NCBI GenBank assembly: GCA_027946555.1
Contig: JAPEVC010000327.1
Coordinates: forward strand, 1 to 29,016
Direction of reading: 5' to 3'
Source of the DNA: Gnomoniopsis sp. IMI 355080
Lineage: Eukaryota > Ascomycota > Sordariomycetes > Diaporthales > Gnomoniaceae
Length of the DNA: 29,016 bases
Each line of letters starts with the position of its first letter. Position 1 is the first letter of the stretch. Below the pieces are notes generated by a model that saw nothing but the letters and a program-made list of their open reading frames with translations, searched no databases and had not been told where the DNA came from. Below, piece after piece: positions 8,595 through 18,669 of the stretch. Both the position numbers and the translations under genes were made by a program.

Positions 8595-9960
8595 GTATCA
8601 TTTTGGGGCGATGTCGTTGAATTGGAAGTAATAGATCCTCGTGCAATCAGACATGGACACTCTGCCACGGTCTAACACGAACTTCGAAAGATACCAGATT
8701 GAGTTCTGAACCGCCTCGGTCTCGAAGACACGTCATTTGGAGACATGTGGCTGGTATGACACTGATAGCAGGTCTTCACGACCTAGTCGAAGTGACCACA
8801 TCGAACAGGACATACTGTTGATTGTTAGCCGCAGGGTATTTGACAGTACCTTTGGCCTCACCAATCACGGACTTTAGCTATCCATTTGACCATCAACTTG
8901 ACCCTGTCATGGGAGCCTCTGGGTCCTTGGTTATTATTCCGGAAGTCATCAGCTAGAAATGTCCCAAGGCATAGACTGTTCAGGTGTCATCCAGGCCACT
9001 CCTCGGATCCGAAATTCGTAGTCCGGACTCGGGTTGGCGTGATCTCGACAACCTCACACCAACGTCTAAGAATTTGAAAACTCTCAAAGACAGCCCTGGT
9101 ATGAGTGTACCACAAGTCATTTATACTTATCACCAATGCAAACCCCACGCCAGCCCAGTCCCTCGGGACCAGCTAACGTTGTCCCGGGTCCTCCCCGGGT
9201 TTTCGGAACGAGGGCATCGGCCCGTGTGGGGACCGTGACTAAGAGAGGGGGCCCGCCGTTGACGTGCTTTCGTCCCAGACGCTCGTCATGGTGGAATACC
9301 ACCGTGAAAGAATATACTCCGTACCCTGGATCCTTTCAACCCCACGCTATCGAAACTTTGCGCCTGGTTTGTTTTGTTTCTTATCACTACGTACCTGCGA
9401 GGTCCGTACAATAGGGATTTACACGGTGAAGAAGGGAACAGGGTGCCCGATGGTCTGCTAGGAGGCTCAGAACTAGGCACGTAGTTGGCTTTCGCAGTCT
9501 GGACGAAGAGCTCAACGCTTATAGTCATCTCGCCCTTTCATGCGGGTATTGTAGACGTATACATATCTTTTCTCTTGGTCGCATAGATGTCTTGATCGGC
9601 CCTACTTTTCCCCCCGTCTCTGCCATGTGCGTGCGTACCTGCGCCCTGCAATAAATCTGGGGCACTAGAATAGATTCTTACCTCGACCCCGTTCGGAGTC
9701 CACATTGCGTGCTTGCAGGCCAGCAATCACAACTTGCAGATACAAATCCAGGTTCTCTGTCTGATTTCATACCCTGGCAGCCTGGCCATTGTGTGCGTAA
9801 CATTTTATCAACCACTCGGCCACCGGAGGTTTAAATAGCTTTCCCGGCACACGCTGCCTGACGTCTTGGTCCCAAGCCCTTGGGTCTTAGCTAGGTAGGG
9901 CTTTATTACTCCGTGTGTACTGTAATCGGCTTCCCCAAAATCCTGCGCCCCTTTCTCAAT
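8595..9960. other. Long intergenic stretch before the MFS transporter gene
   Basis: No gene is supported in these 1.37 kb. A GC-rich patch around 9160-9270 contains repeated CCCGGG-type palindromes and gives rise to overlapping chance ORFs on both strands. A TTTAAATA element at about 9829-9836 is a plausible core promoter of the MFS gene that starts at 9961. Scattered open stretches near 8640-8760 could be more exons of the orphan gene at 8304 but cannot be joined with confidence. Confidence 0.4.
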
Positions 9961-11721
9961 ATGGCGTCTTCGCATGTCGATCCAGAGTTCGCCAAGGACG
10001 CTGTGTCTGTTGACGACAAGAATGCACCAAGAGACTTTGGCGTCGAAAGCAGTACGGACGAATCACTCGATGACAATTATGAGGTCTTCAAAGCGGCGCA
10101 GGTGGAATACGACGAGACCGAAGCAAAGCGAGTGTTAAGGAAGATTGACATACGTATTGTTACTGTATTGTTTGTCACGTACTTCTTACAGTACTTGGAT
10201 AAGAGTACGTCCTCCGAAAGACTATTATCATCACCACCGTTGATTTTGACAATGCTAACTAACCACGGCCTCCAGACTCCCTCAATTTTGCAGCCAATTT
10301 CGGCCTCAAGACAGGCACACACCTTGTCGGCCAGGACTATTCATGGCTCAGCAGTATCTTCTACTTCGGCTACCTCATCGCCCAATTCCCCGCCTCCTAC
10401 GCCCTCCAAAAACTGCCCATCGGGAAATTCACCTCCTACATCACAATCATATGGGGTGCCATCGTCATGACCACGCCAGCATGCACCTCCTTCGCCGGCA
10501 TCGCCACCAACCGCTTCTTCCTCGGCGTAACCGAAGCCGTCGTCAACCCGGCCTTTGTCCTCATCATGAGCATCTGGTACACCTCGCCCGAGCAGCCCCT
10601 CCGCCTCGAGGCGTACTACTGTACCAATGGCCTCGCGACCATGTTTGGCGGCTTGATCGGCTACGCGGTAGGCCACATCACCACGGGGCTGCCCCAGTGG
10701 ATGTACGTGTTCCTCATCTTTGGCGCCATCAGTCTCGCCTGGGGTATTGTGTCGCTGTTCATGTTGCCCGACCTGCCTGCGACGGCCAAGTTCCTCGATG
10801 CGCGTGAGAAGGCCATCGCCATCGACCGCGTCAGTCGTAATCGCCAGGGTGTGAAGAACCATCACTTTCGGTGGTATCAGGCGAAACAGTGTGCCAAGGA
10901 CCCGAAGACGTGGATTTTGTTCGTCATGGCTACCGGTGCACAGGTGCCGAATAGCGCACTGACGAGTTTTACGAGTATCATTATCGATGGATTTGGTTTT
11001 GGCACGCTGGGTTCGCAGTATCTGCAGATTCCAGGTGGTGCGGTGCAGTTTTTGGCGTTGATTGGTGGTGGCTGGGTGTGTACGAAATGGCCGCAGAGTC
11101 GATGTATCACGATGATTGTGGCCAATCTGATTTGTATCCTGGGGGCGGCCTTACTGGTAGGCTTACCCGATGACAACAAGGTGAGTTCTTATCCTCGTGC
11201 CAAGAAGATTGACCGGGCGTTCGATGAGAATGACAGTGGTTTTAACCTATCTATCTAGTGGGGACGACTGGTTGCGCTTTGGCTGTGCTACTTCCAGGGC
11301 TTGGGCTTCAGCATGTCCCTGACGATGGTCTCGTCAAATGTGGCCGGATACACCAAGAAGCAATTAACGGGAGCCTTGTTGTTCACAGGATACTGCGTGG
11401 GAAACATCATTGGCCCACAGACTTTCATTGCGAGTGAAGCTCGTAAGCACCTTTCTTCCCTTTATTTCCCAGACTGCTTCTCACTTATAGACACGGTGGT
11501 GGACTAACTTTCGAGCACTAGCTGGTTATCATAGCGCCTATATCGCCATGCTGGTTGGGTATAGCGTCAAGCTATCCGCGGTGGTGGTGTTGTACATCTA
11601 CATGATGCGGAGCAACAAGGCGAGAGACGCTGCCGGACAAACAAACGACGAGGCGGCGATTGAGATGGGAATGCATGACCAGACGGAGTTGGACAATCCT
11701 GGATTTAGATATACCCTGTGA
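9961..11721 (+). CDS. MFS transporter, anion:cation symporter (Dal5/Tna1-like) family
   Basis: Four exons, 9961-10204, 10276-11180, 11259-11442 and 11522-11721, encode 510 residues. The three introns (71, 78 and 79 bp) have GTACGT, GTGAGT and GTAAGC donors; CTAAC branch sites are clear in introns 1 and 3. An upstream in-frame ATG exists at 9913, but 9961 gives the usual charged cytoplasmic start of about 60 residues before TM1 (IRIVTVLFVTYFLQYLDK, the signature start of this family, with the conserved Asp-Lys). About twelve membrane segments follow, with a central loop around LDAREKAIAIDRVSRNRQG that is characteristic of ACS members, and a short hydrophilic tail ending in ..FRYTL. Relatives import small organic anions such as allantoate, nicotinate, pantothenate or vitamin precursors through the plasma membrane by proton symport. 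The substrate cannot be read from the sequence. The next gene is convergent, 259 bp away. Confidence 0.95.
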
Positions 11722-11980
11722 TTGTAGTCGTCTTTGTGGAGTCTTTCCTGGCAACAACAGCATCTCATGATACCACTGTCACCTGCAATTCTTATTGTGT
11801 CTGGACCATACTTCTATTATGCAGCGGCACAGGAATCGACACTCATCTTCCAAGGTGGAAAGCTTGCCAGAGCGAGTCTTGCAACCTATGTCTCCAATTT
11901 GCACATTGATCATTCGTCCGGACTTCGCTTGATCTCGGAGGAGAACCGCAATGTTTTCGTTCCTACGACACAAAGGGCCC

Positions 11981-12850
11981 TCAGATCAAATCTTGCCCTC
12001 TGGCGAAGTAAACACCCGTCATGACCGTCAGCGCAGCGGCTGCCCAAGGTCCAGCCTTGCTACCCAGAGACTTGAGCATATTCATCATGTGCTCTCTGAG
12101 CTTCGCTTTCAAAGCGTCGGCATCGTTGACATGAGGGAACGGGACGCCGACGGGAATCTCCTTTCCCAGAAACTCGCACAGCGGCTCCCAGCCCTCCTCG
12201 ATCTTGAAATCCAACAGCCTCCCCTCGGGCACCATCTCCCTCACCCTGCGATAATGAGCCTTATACCCATTCTTTGCCTTGACCCTCAGCTCATCGACAT
12301 CCCTCGCCCCAAAGAAACCCAGCAAATGCTTCCGCGACGCAGGCCCGGACACAGAGCCAATCAGCGGCTCAACAACCCCCACAAAGAAATCCGGCACCAT
12401 CCCCCACAGCGACGAAAATACTCCCTCGTCTATACTAGCAAACCACTTGTCCACGTCCCTCTCTACCAGCACCACCTTGGCCTCCGGGTATACCTCGACC
12501 AGCTGCGCGCTAAAGATGCTCCCAATGTCGGTAATTGCTTCGCAAGGGCCCCAGATCTCGTCCCAGTCTGCGCGGGTAAAGGCCTTGCCTGTGTAGCTGG
12601 GCAGGTTGGGAAAAGTGGCGTCGGCGGCGCGGTTGAGGACGGCCCAGTCTGCCGAGTTGCTGATGGCGTCGATGCCATGCCAGACGTTGTGGTAGCCTAG
12701 AATACGCAGGGCGGCGGCTATGGAAGCGGTGCCTGTGCGTAGGAGGCCGAGACTGAGGACGAGGGTCGGGCGATCTGGCTGGGGGTTACCGCTGCTACTG
12801 CTGCTACTGCTGCTGTCCTGCGCCGGTGAGGTAGGGAAGCGGGAGTCCAT
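11981..12850 (-). CDS. P-loop sulfotransferase-like protein with C-terminal membrane anchor
   Basis: One exon encodes 289 residues. After a poly-Ser start (encoded by CTG/CTA-rich repeats on the plus strand around 12795-12820) comes the nucleotide-binding strand-loop-helix LVLSLGLLRTGTASIAAAL (about residues 30-48), the P-loop version used by sulfotransferases for PAPS. Further on, VVLVERDVDKWFASID resembles the R..S motif that contacts the 3'-phosphate. This combination is typical of the large fungal Sulfotransfer_4 group, often mislabelled as NAD-dependent epimerases. A hydrophobic C-terminal segment WAAAALTVMTGVYFA suggests a tail anchor. The donor, the acceptor and even the catalytic activity are unproven for most fungal members. 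It faces the MFS gene tail to tail. Confidence 0.85.
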   Translation of the reverse strand: MDSRFPTSPAQDSSSSSSSSGNPQPDRPTLVLSLGLLRTGTASIAAALRILGYHNVWHGIDAISNSADWAVLNRAADATFPNLPSYTGKAFTRADWDEIWGPCEAITDIGSIFSAQLVEVYPEAKVVLVERDVDKWFASIDEGVFSSLWGMVPDFFVGVVEPLIGSVSGPASRKHLLGFFGARDVDELRVKAKNGYKAHYRRVREMVPEGRLLDFKIEEGWEPLCEFLGKEIPVGVPFPHVNDADALKAKLREHMMNMLKSLGSKAGPWAAAALTVMTGVYFARGQDLI

Positions 12851-13342
12851 TTTTTTTTGCTTGAGGGTTTGCGGCTGGAGAGGCGCTCGGCTTTAACAAT
12901 TGTGCACTCGGCTGTGATAGGGGAGGCGTACCAGAGAACAAAACAATCACATACGTGACCTGGGTTGCTTATCGAAAAGCCGCGCCGCACAAAACTAGAC
13001 TTTTCACACCTTCATGGGACTGAATCCTTCGTCCCGCATCCAGGAGCACCCGACCCCTAGCAGCAATACGTGCGACACATACCTAGGTCGGAACCTTCAT
13101 GAATTACAGCTGATCCGGCTGGAGACAGGGAGAGAGGGGACTTAGTCATTTCCAGCCGATTCTCATTTCTCTGAGTCTATGTATGTTTGATATCTGCCTT
13201 TTTTCGAGTGTTCAATGACCATTCTGCAGCCAATGTCCATCAGCGACACAGATAGTGTTTGGCGATATATACTGCTTGCCCTACTGAGGCTGTCGAGTTA
13301 ATAACCTTGACGAAGGTGAAAGGGCCATGGAAAGACTGATAG

Positions 13343-13366
13343 CAACAACAACAACAACAACAACAC
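13343..13366. repeat. (CAA)n microsatellite
   Basis: About eight tandem copies of CAA/ACA lie in the intergenic stretch, roughly 540 bp before the phosphatidylserine synthase start. It is non-coding in every plausible gene model. Confidence 0.9.
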
Positions 13367-13845
13367 ATTGACGCCATCCCCACAATTTGGCATCAATCGG
13401 AAGAATTGACGATGTGCGGTCGAAAGCCAGTAAGCAAGTTCCCGGTCCACGAGGTTATGCCAAAGTGACGTTGGCGTAGTACGTACAGTCCTCTGAGTAC
13501 CTGCTTGGCCCGGTTAGGGGCCCGGAGCGTATGGGGCACCCCTGCTAGGCATAACAGCCTAGACCCCAAAACGGGTACAGGATGACGGCATAAGGCGTCC
13601 CTGCCAACCTTGAATTTGATTGACGTGCAGGCAACAAAACCTTCCACTCACAGCTCGTGCACGTTCGTCTCTTTTCAACAAACCACCGCGGGCCAAACAA
13701 AACCGGTGTAGCTTGTGAATACCGACGTCGTACTCCATACCTGCCTACTTAGGTACTCTCTCAACTCTTCCCACTTCAGCTCGCTGTCTTGCCGCTGCAC
13801 TTGCCTCGCGAACCTGTCCTCAAAACTCGGAATACTTCTCCCGAT

Positions 13846-13868
13846 CACACACACACACACACACACAC
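13846..13868. repeat. (CA)n microsatellite in the phosphatidylserine synthase leader
   Basis: A 23-nt uninterrupted CA tract ends 35 bp before the ATG at 13904. It most likely lies in the 5' untranslated region and is followed by a CT/C-rich run, a common pyrimidine-rich fungal leader. Confidence 0.9.
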
Positions 13869-13903
13869 TCATCCTTCTTCCCAAACAGACCCAAATCTTC
13901 ACC

Positions 13904-14726
13904 ATGTCGAAACGCACCACCAAGAACGGCGCGTCGCCTACTACGCCCACGTCCACCATAGGCCTCACCTCCACCGACAAGCAAAAGACCCTCCTCTCCT
14001 CCGAGACAGGCCACTTCTCCCTCATCCGCGCCCTGCACCTCGCCGACCTCATCACCGAGCTCAATGGCTTCTGCGGCATCATGTCCGTCTTCTCCTCCAT
14101 GCGCTACTGCCTCGGTGACCCCGCCGACACGGGTAACCTGTACGTTGCCTTGGCATTTTTGCCATTCGGCATGTTCTTCGACTTTATGGACGGTGCCGTT
14201 GCGCGCTGGCGGAAAAAGAGCAGCATGATGGGCCAGGAGCTAGACAGTCTAGCGGATTTGGTATGTTCCCTTTCATTCCCACCCTTGTGTTGTCTCCCCA
14301 GGCTGAAGAGGAGAAAAAAAACCCTCCCTTCTAACCACTCCAAACCCCCCTTTCTAGATCTCCTTCGGCCTCGCCCCCGCCGTAGTCGCTTTCGCCCTCG
14401 GTATCCGCACCCCACTCGACCACCTCTGCCTCGCCTTCTTCGTCCTTTGCGGTCTCACCCGCCTCGCGCGCTTCAACGTCACCGCCGCTGACGTGCCCAA
14501 GGACGCTACCGGCAAGGCCAAGTACTTCGAGGGCACGCCCATACCCACTTCCCTGGGTCTGGACGCCGTCATGGCCTACTGGGTGTATGCCGGCTGGATT
14601 CACGAGGCCGTGCCGCTGGGCGTGTGGTTCCAGGGCTCCGTGCTGGAGGTCCACCCCATTGTGGTTGTATTTATGATTCACGGGTGTTTGATGACGAGCA
14701 AGACGGTGCGCGTGCCGAAGCCTTAG
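13904..14726 (+). CDS. CHO1: CDP-diacylglycerol--serine O-phosphatidyltransferase (phosphatidylserine synthase)
   Basis: Two exons, 13904-14260 and 14358-14726, with a 97-bp intron (GTATGT, TTCTAAC branch, TTTCTAG), encode 241 residues. The enzyme makes phosphatidylserine from CDP-diacylglycerol and L-serine in the ER membrane, the entry step to the PS-PE-PC branch of fungal phospholipid synthesis. The full CDP-alcohol phosphotransferase signature is present: Asp93, Asp96, Gly97, Ala100, Arg101, Gly110, Asp114 and Asp118 within FDFMDGAVAR and GQELDSLAD. The LITELNGFCGIMSVF segment before it and several hydrophobic segments after it form the membrane domain. The ATG at 13904 lies in the context CACCATGTC; the frame is also open upstream, but that part includes the CA repeat and is leader. 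The length fits fungal Cho1/Pss1. Confidence 0.97.
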
Positions 14727-15434
14727 AGAGCAAGCACTTGCTGAAAATTGGGGTGGCAGTTGGTGCAGGTAGAGAGTAGGACGTGAGAGGAATTTTCTTT
14801 TCTGGTTTCTGTTTCTATGGCATGGAGAGAGTTGAGACATACGATCATGTGGGCTTTTGCAGCGGAGTTGCTGACGGCATGGACGATACCTTTGTAGCAT
14901 ACGGGATTGAAAAAGAATCAAAGGGGCCCTGGGAAATATCTGGTCCCGTAGATATGGCGGCAACAAAAGACAAGACCGTTCATACTGGCACAATTACGAG
15001 GAACATACATGATCCGAAGAAGTGAACCAATCGATTTTTCTTAGAAGAGTACCCATTCGGGATGGCAAGTTAGATGGCCCTGACAATCGACCTCTCCGAG
15101 CTTGTTGCCTCCATGATATCGACCGCCGTGAAAATAATGACTGTTCTGAGCAGAAGAGAAGGGTTTGGGAAAACAACGACTCGCGTCTGCAGCTGATCGT
15201 TTCCACCTTTGAACTCAGGCCTGGTCTTAATTTGTGCGCAAATTCGCACCTTATTTGATTAAAATCTACCACTGCCAGTGAGCAGCCTCAGCTTAGCTCA
15301 GATGACAGGATCTCTAACCATACAAGGTCACCCCCCCCTGAACGCCTGTAATACTACTTGCCAGCCCATCACTGCAAGTAACAGCGACCAGCATCATGTC
15401 TTTTTCCAGAGTCCTGAGGATGAGAGAGCCGCTC
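14727..15434. other. Convergent intergenic stretch
   Basis: These 708 bp separate the stops of the phosphatidylserine synthase (+) and eIF2B epsilon (-) genes. Small ORFs occur, but none shows domain features. It probably consists of the two 3' untranslated regions. Confidence 0.55.
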
Positions 15435-17771
15435 CTAATCGCTATCCTCGTCATCATCCTCCTCGCTATCCTCCTCCAACCAGTCAATAAGCACCTGACA
15501 CCGGCCTCTCACCACACCCATGCCTTCCCCTTGCGTAGCCCTCCCATCCACCCACCATGCCAGAATGCCGCCCTCGTCAAGGACATCCGCGCCATACATA
15601 TGTTGCAGCATGGCCGCCAGCAAAGTGCCCGCCTGTGCCGTCTCAACCTTTTCCTCCCCCGCATGCTTGACGATGCCCTTTTGCACCGCCAGCACAAACT
15701 CCACTTGGTCCGTCTTGCTGCCGCCGCCAACGCCCACCTCACGAACGAACTTTGCCGCACCGGCCTTATCAGTAACGGCGCGCTCCGCCGCCTTGGCGGG
15801 CTTCAGACCTTCTTGCGACACAAGCTCGAGCGCGCGCCGCGCAAACGCCGTTGCGACGGCGCGGCGCATCGACGAGTCCGAGGCGTTCTCGGCCGCGCGT
15901 AGCGACGTGAACTCGAGCTTGGCGTTGTCAAAGGAGGCGGCGTCGCTGCGGAGGGCGTCGAGGAGACCCGAGACGGCTTCGTGGTGGAAAAAGGCTTTTT
16001 GCTTGGCCTGAGCGGCGTCGCTGGCGTTGGAGCCGTTGGAGGCGAAGGAGGAGAGACGCTTGTGGGATATGGCGTGGGTGTTGAGGTCGTTCTCGTCGTC
16101 GTCTGAGTCGGAGTCGGAGTCGGTCGGGACGTCAGAGGAGAGGGTGGAGACGGAGGATGTGGAAATGTTAAAATTTGCGAGTGAGTAGATGAGGGATTTC
16201 TGGAGGGGCGCAGGGTCGTTTGGATCGACATCTTCATCGTCGTCTTCGTCGTCCTCGGCGTATTTGTATGTGGCACCTTTTCCTTTAGGACCCAGCAGTT
16301 TGAGGTCGGTTTTGACAAATTCGCGGTCGTGTGAGAGTACTGACAGCACAGTGGCTGGAGGAATGGTGATGTTGTCGCTGATCATCACGTCGAAGGATAC
16401 CAATGAACCTGCTTCAATCTTACAGTTCTTACCCACAGTGGCCGAGCCACCGATGACAGACCGTGTTATTACAGACCCGTCTTCAACAGTAGCGTCATCC
16501 CAGATGTAACTGTCCTCGATCTTGACGTTCTGGCCTATAAAGCACCGCCTGCCAACCACGCTATTTGATATCCTCGAGCCGCTGCCAACACTGGTTCTGG
16601 ATCCAAAGATGGATTTTGTAATGGTTGTGTCCGATTCGAACTCAACTCCCTTTTCCCGGACCACATTGTCCTTTTGAATGACATACGAGTGGCCTTGAAT
16701 CATATCCGAGTCCGGCACCAAAGGGAAGGTGTGTCGATCGAGGATGTCGCGTGTGACTGAGTCGTACATTTGCAGATTGTTTGCCCGTGCCGCATAGCCC
16801 TCGCTGACGACCTCGGTATAGATGAATTTGCCGTTCAGCTCCCAGTCCTTTAACACGCCATGCAGGAAATTCTTCCGCGGCAGCTCGTAATCGAAGCTTT
16901 CTGACCACAGCGCCAACGCATCCGGCGTACAGATGTCGATGCCGGGGTCAATGAAGTCTGTACGGATTTCCACAGCCTCATGCTCGAAAATGGACGGGTC
17001 CAGCATCGCATAATGGTCGCTTTGCAAGGGGTTCATCTCCTCATAGTGCAGACACCGGCCCGTGGTGGCCTCAATGGCAAATATGGGCGTAATGCCTTTG
17101 GCCGTCGTCCTGTTTTGCTGCGAGCCGTTCTCGCGCAGCACAATGGTCATAACGGCCTCCCTGTTGGCCTCGCGCCGCGCCTTGTGTTTTGCTAGAGCAG
17201 CGTCCAGGCTGATGTTTGCTACACAGTCGCCGTGGACAAGGATAAAGTCACCCGAGCATAGTCCCTTGATGTCGAGATCGCGGAGGAAGTCACCGACTGA
17301 GCTGGCATCCGATACGCGGATCATATCGACAGATTGAAACGGGTTGTTCTTGTTGGCGGGGCTCCAGCGCGGGTGGCCGTGGATGTAGTTCTCGATCTGG
17401 TCGGTATGGTTGCTGGTATAGATGATGACCTCTTGAACACCGTTCATTTCCAAGAACTCGAGGGTGTAGTCTATCAAAGGAGTATTGGCTAAGGTCAGGA
17501 GGCACTATAGAAGAGGACGGTCAGCGTCGGCGCAAAGGGAACGGGGAAAAGCTTGGAGGACTCTTACTCTTGGCTTCTCGAGGGTGAAGGGCACGAAGCG
17601 GTCTTGGAAGTAATCTGCGATGACCTGACCACGATACACTGGTAAACATATATATCACAACATTGCGCGAGTAGTGAAACGCACGACTGCCTGAAGAACA
17701 TCCTCGCTCTTCTCCGCCTTGCCCGCGGGCTTTTTGCCCTTGCCCGCGGCTTTGCCGCCTTTGTGCGACAT
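15435..17771 (-). CDS. GCD6: Translation initiation factor eIF2B, epsilon (catalytic) subunit
   Basis: Three exons, 17685-17771, 17568-17624 and 15435-17504, encode 737 residues. Introns 17625-17684 (GTGCGT..TCAG) and 17505-17567 (GTAAGA..ATAG) restore the conserved start of the domain, VIADYFQDRFVPFTLEKPR then CLLTLANTPLIDYTLEFLE. eIF2B is the guanine nucleotide exchange factor for eIF2; epsilon carries the exchange activity. Order of domains: Lys-rich N-terminus, nucleotidyltransferase-like domain (about residues 30-300), left-handed beta-helix of I-patch hexapeptides (about 320-430, e.g. GRRCFIGQNVKIEDSYIWDD), an acidic linker, then the C-terminal W2/HEAT domain with the AA-boxes ending ILAWWVDG and LIDWLEEDSEEDDDEDSD. 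Size agrees with yeast Gcd6 (712). The acidic tail is the expected eIF2-beta-binding end. Start chosen because exon 1 is Gly/Lys-rich and joins cleanly. Confidence 0.97.
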
Positions 17772-18669
17772 GACTGTGCGAATTATTTGACCGATAGGAT
17801 GTCTCGTTGGAGGTTATGATCGTGTAGTGTAGTTGAGAAGGGTTTATCGAATCGGTATTCGTATCTGCATCGTTCGTTGGCGTGGTGTCGAGTGGCAGAG
17901 ACAGAAGGTAGGTATGCTGGTGAAGCTTGAAGTCAGTGTACCTTTGAGTTGACTCACTTCAAAGAAGACTTGACTACCCCCACCCCCCACCTTCAAAAAA
18001 ATAGGTGGGGCACCGATGCTTTTGTCTGATGTTCGTGCCTGACGACTTGCAGGGATTACAGCTTTGTTTTGTCGCACTCGGCCCGGAACCCGGCGTCTTT
18101 AACTAACATGAACGTGCCGACGACAGAGCTGTATTTTTATTATCATTCATCCTTAGAACTGATTCTGAACCGTTGTCATCATCACGATCTGGTTTGTCTA
18201 TCCGTACGCTTGGATTCCCATGCTCGCATAACCGCCGTGTCTCGCGCGCCGGCAAGGCTGAACGGCCCACCTCAGCTTCTTTAGACTGTCCATCAAGTCA
18301 AGACCCATCACCCTATCCACCAAGAGGATGATATTAGAGAAAGATCTTGATCTAGACGACCCGAATCACGTATACCAAGACAGCGCGTCGCCCTGAAAAA
18401 CTCTCTCCTTCCCTGCCACTAACATCATAACTTCCCTCCATGCATTGAAATAAAGCCATCTGAACTTCGTTTGACTCCATAAGACGTGAAGAGAATCCAT
18501 CTCCATCTTGCACCATGTTCAAGCACAGTATCAACTTCCCCAAAACCCATAAGAAGCTCGGTTAGTGAGCAGCGAGCTAGGAGCTCCATCCTCATAAACA
18601 GCCCCCGAAGATTGTGCCTGGGATCTTCATGATCTAGCAGTCCGGGACGGTGTTTAAGCATCTCTGCAG
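17772..18669. other. Intergenic stretch upstream of the eIF2B epsilon gene
   Basis: These 898 bp hold the eIF2B epsilon promoter and the 3' end of the upstream deubiquitinase gene, both on the minus strand. Short C/G runs (CCCCCACCCCCCACC around 17978-17993) are present. No gene is supported. Confidence 0.55.

Larger units (their letters stand above)
12851..13903. other. Intergenic stretch between divergent genes
   Basis: About 1.05 kb separate the sulfotransferase-like gene (-) from the phosphatidylserine synthase gene (+) and must contain both promoters. It includes the (CAA)n and (CA)n tracts listed separately and a CT-rich leader directly before the synthase start. No gene is supported here. 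Confidence 0.6.

Noticed and set aside
15396..16509. Long plus-strand ORFs across the eIF2B epsilon gene
   Set aside because: They are antisense shadows of a GC-rich conserved coding exon.
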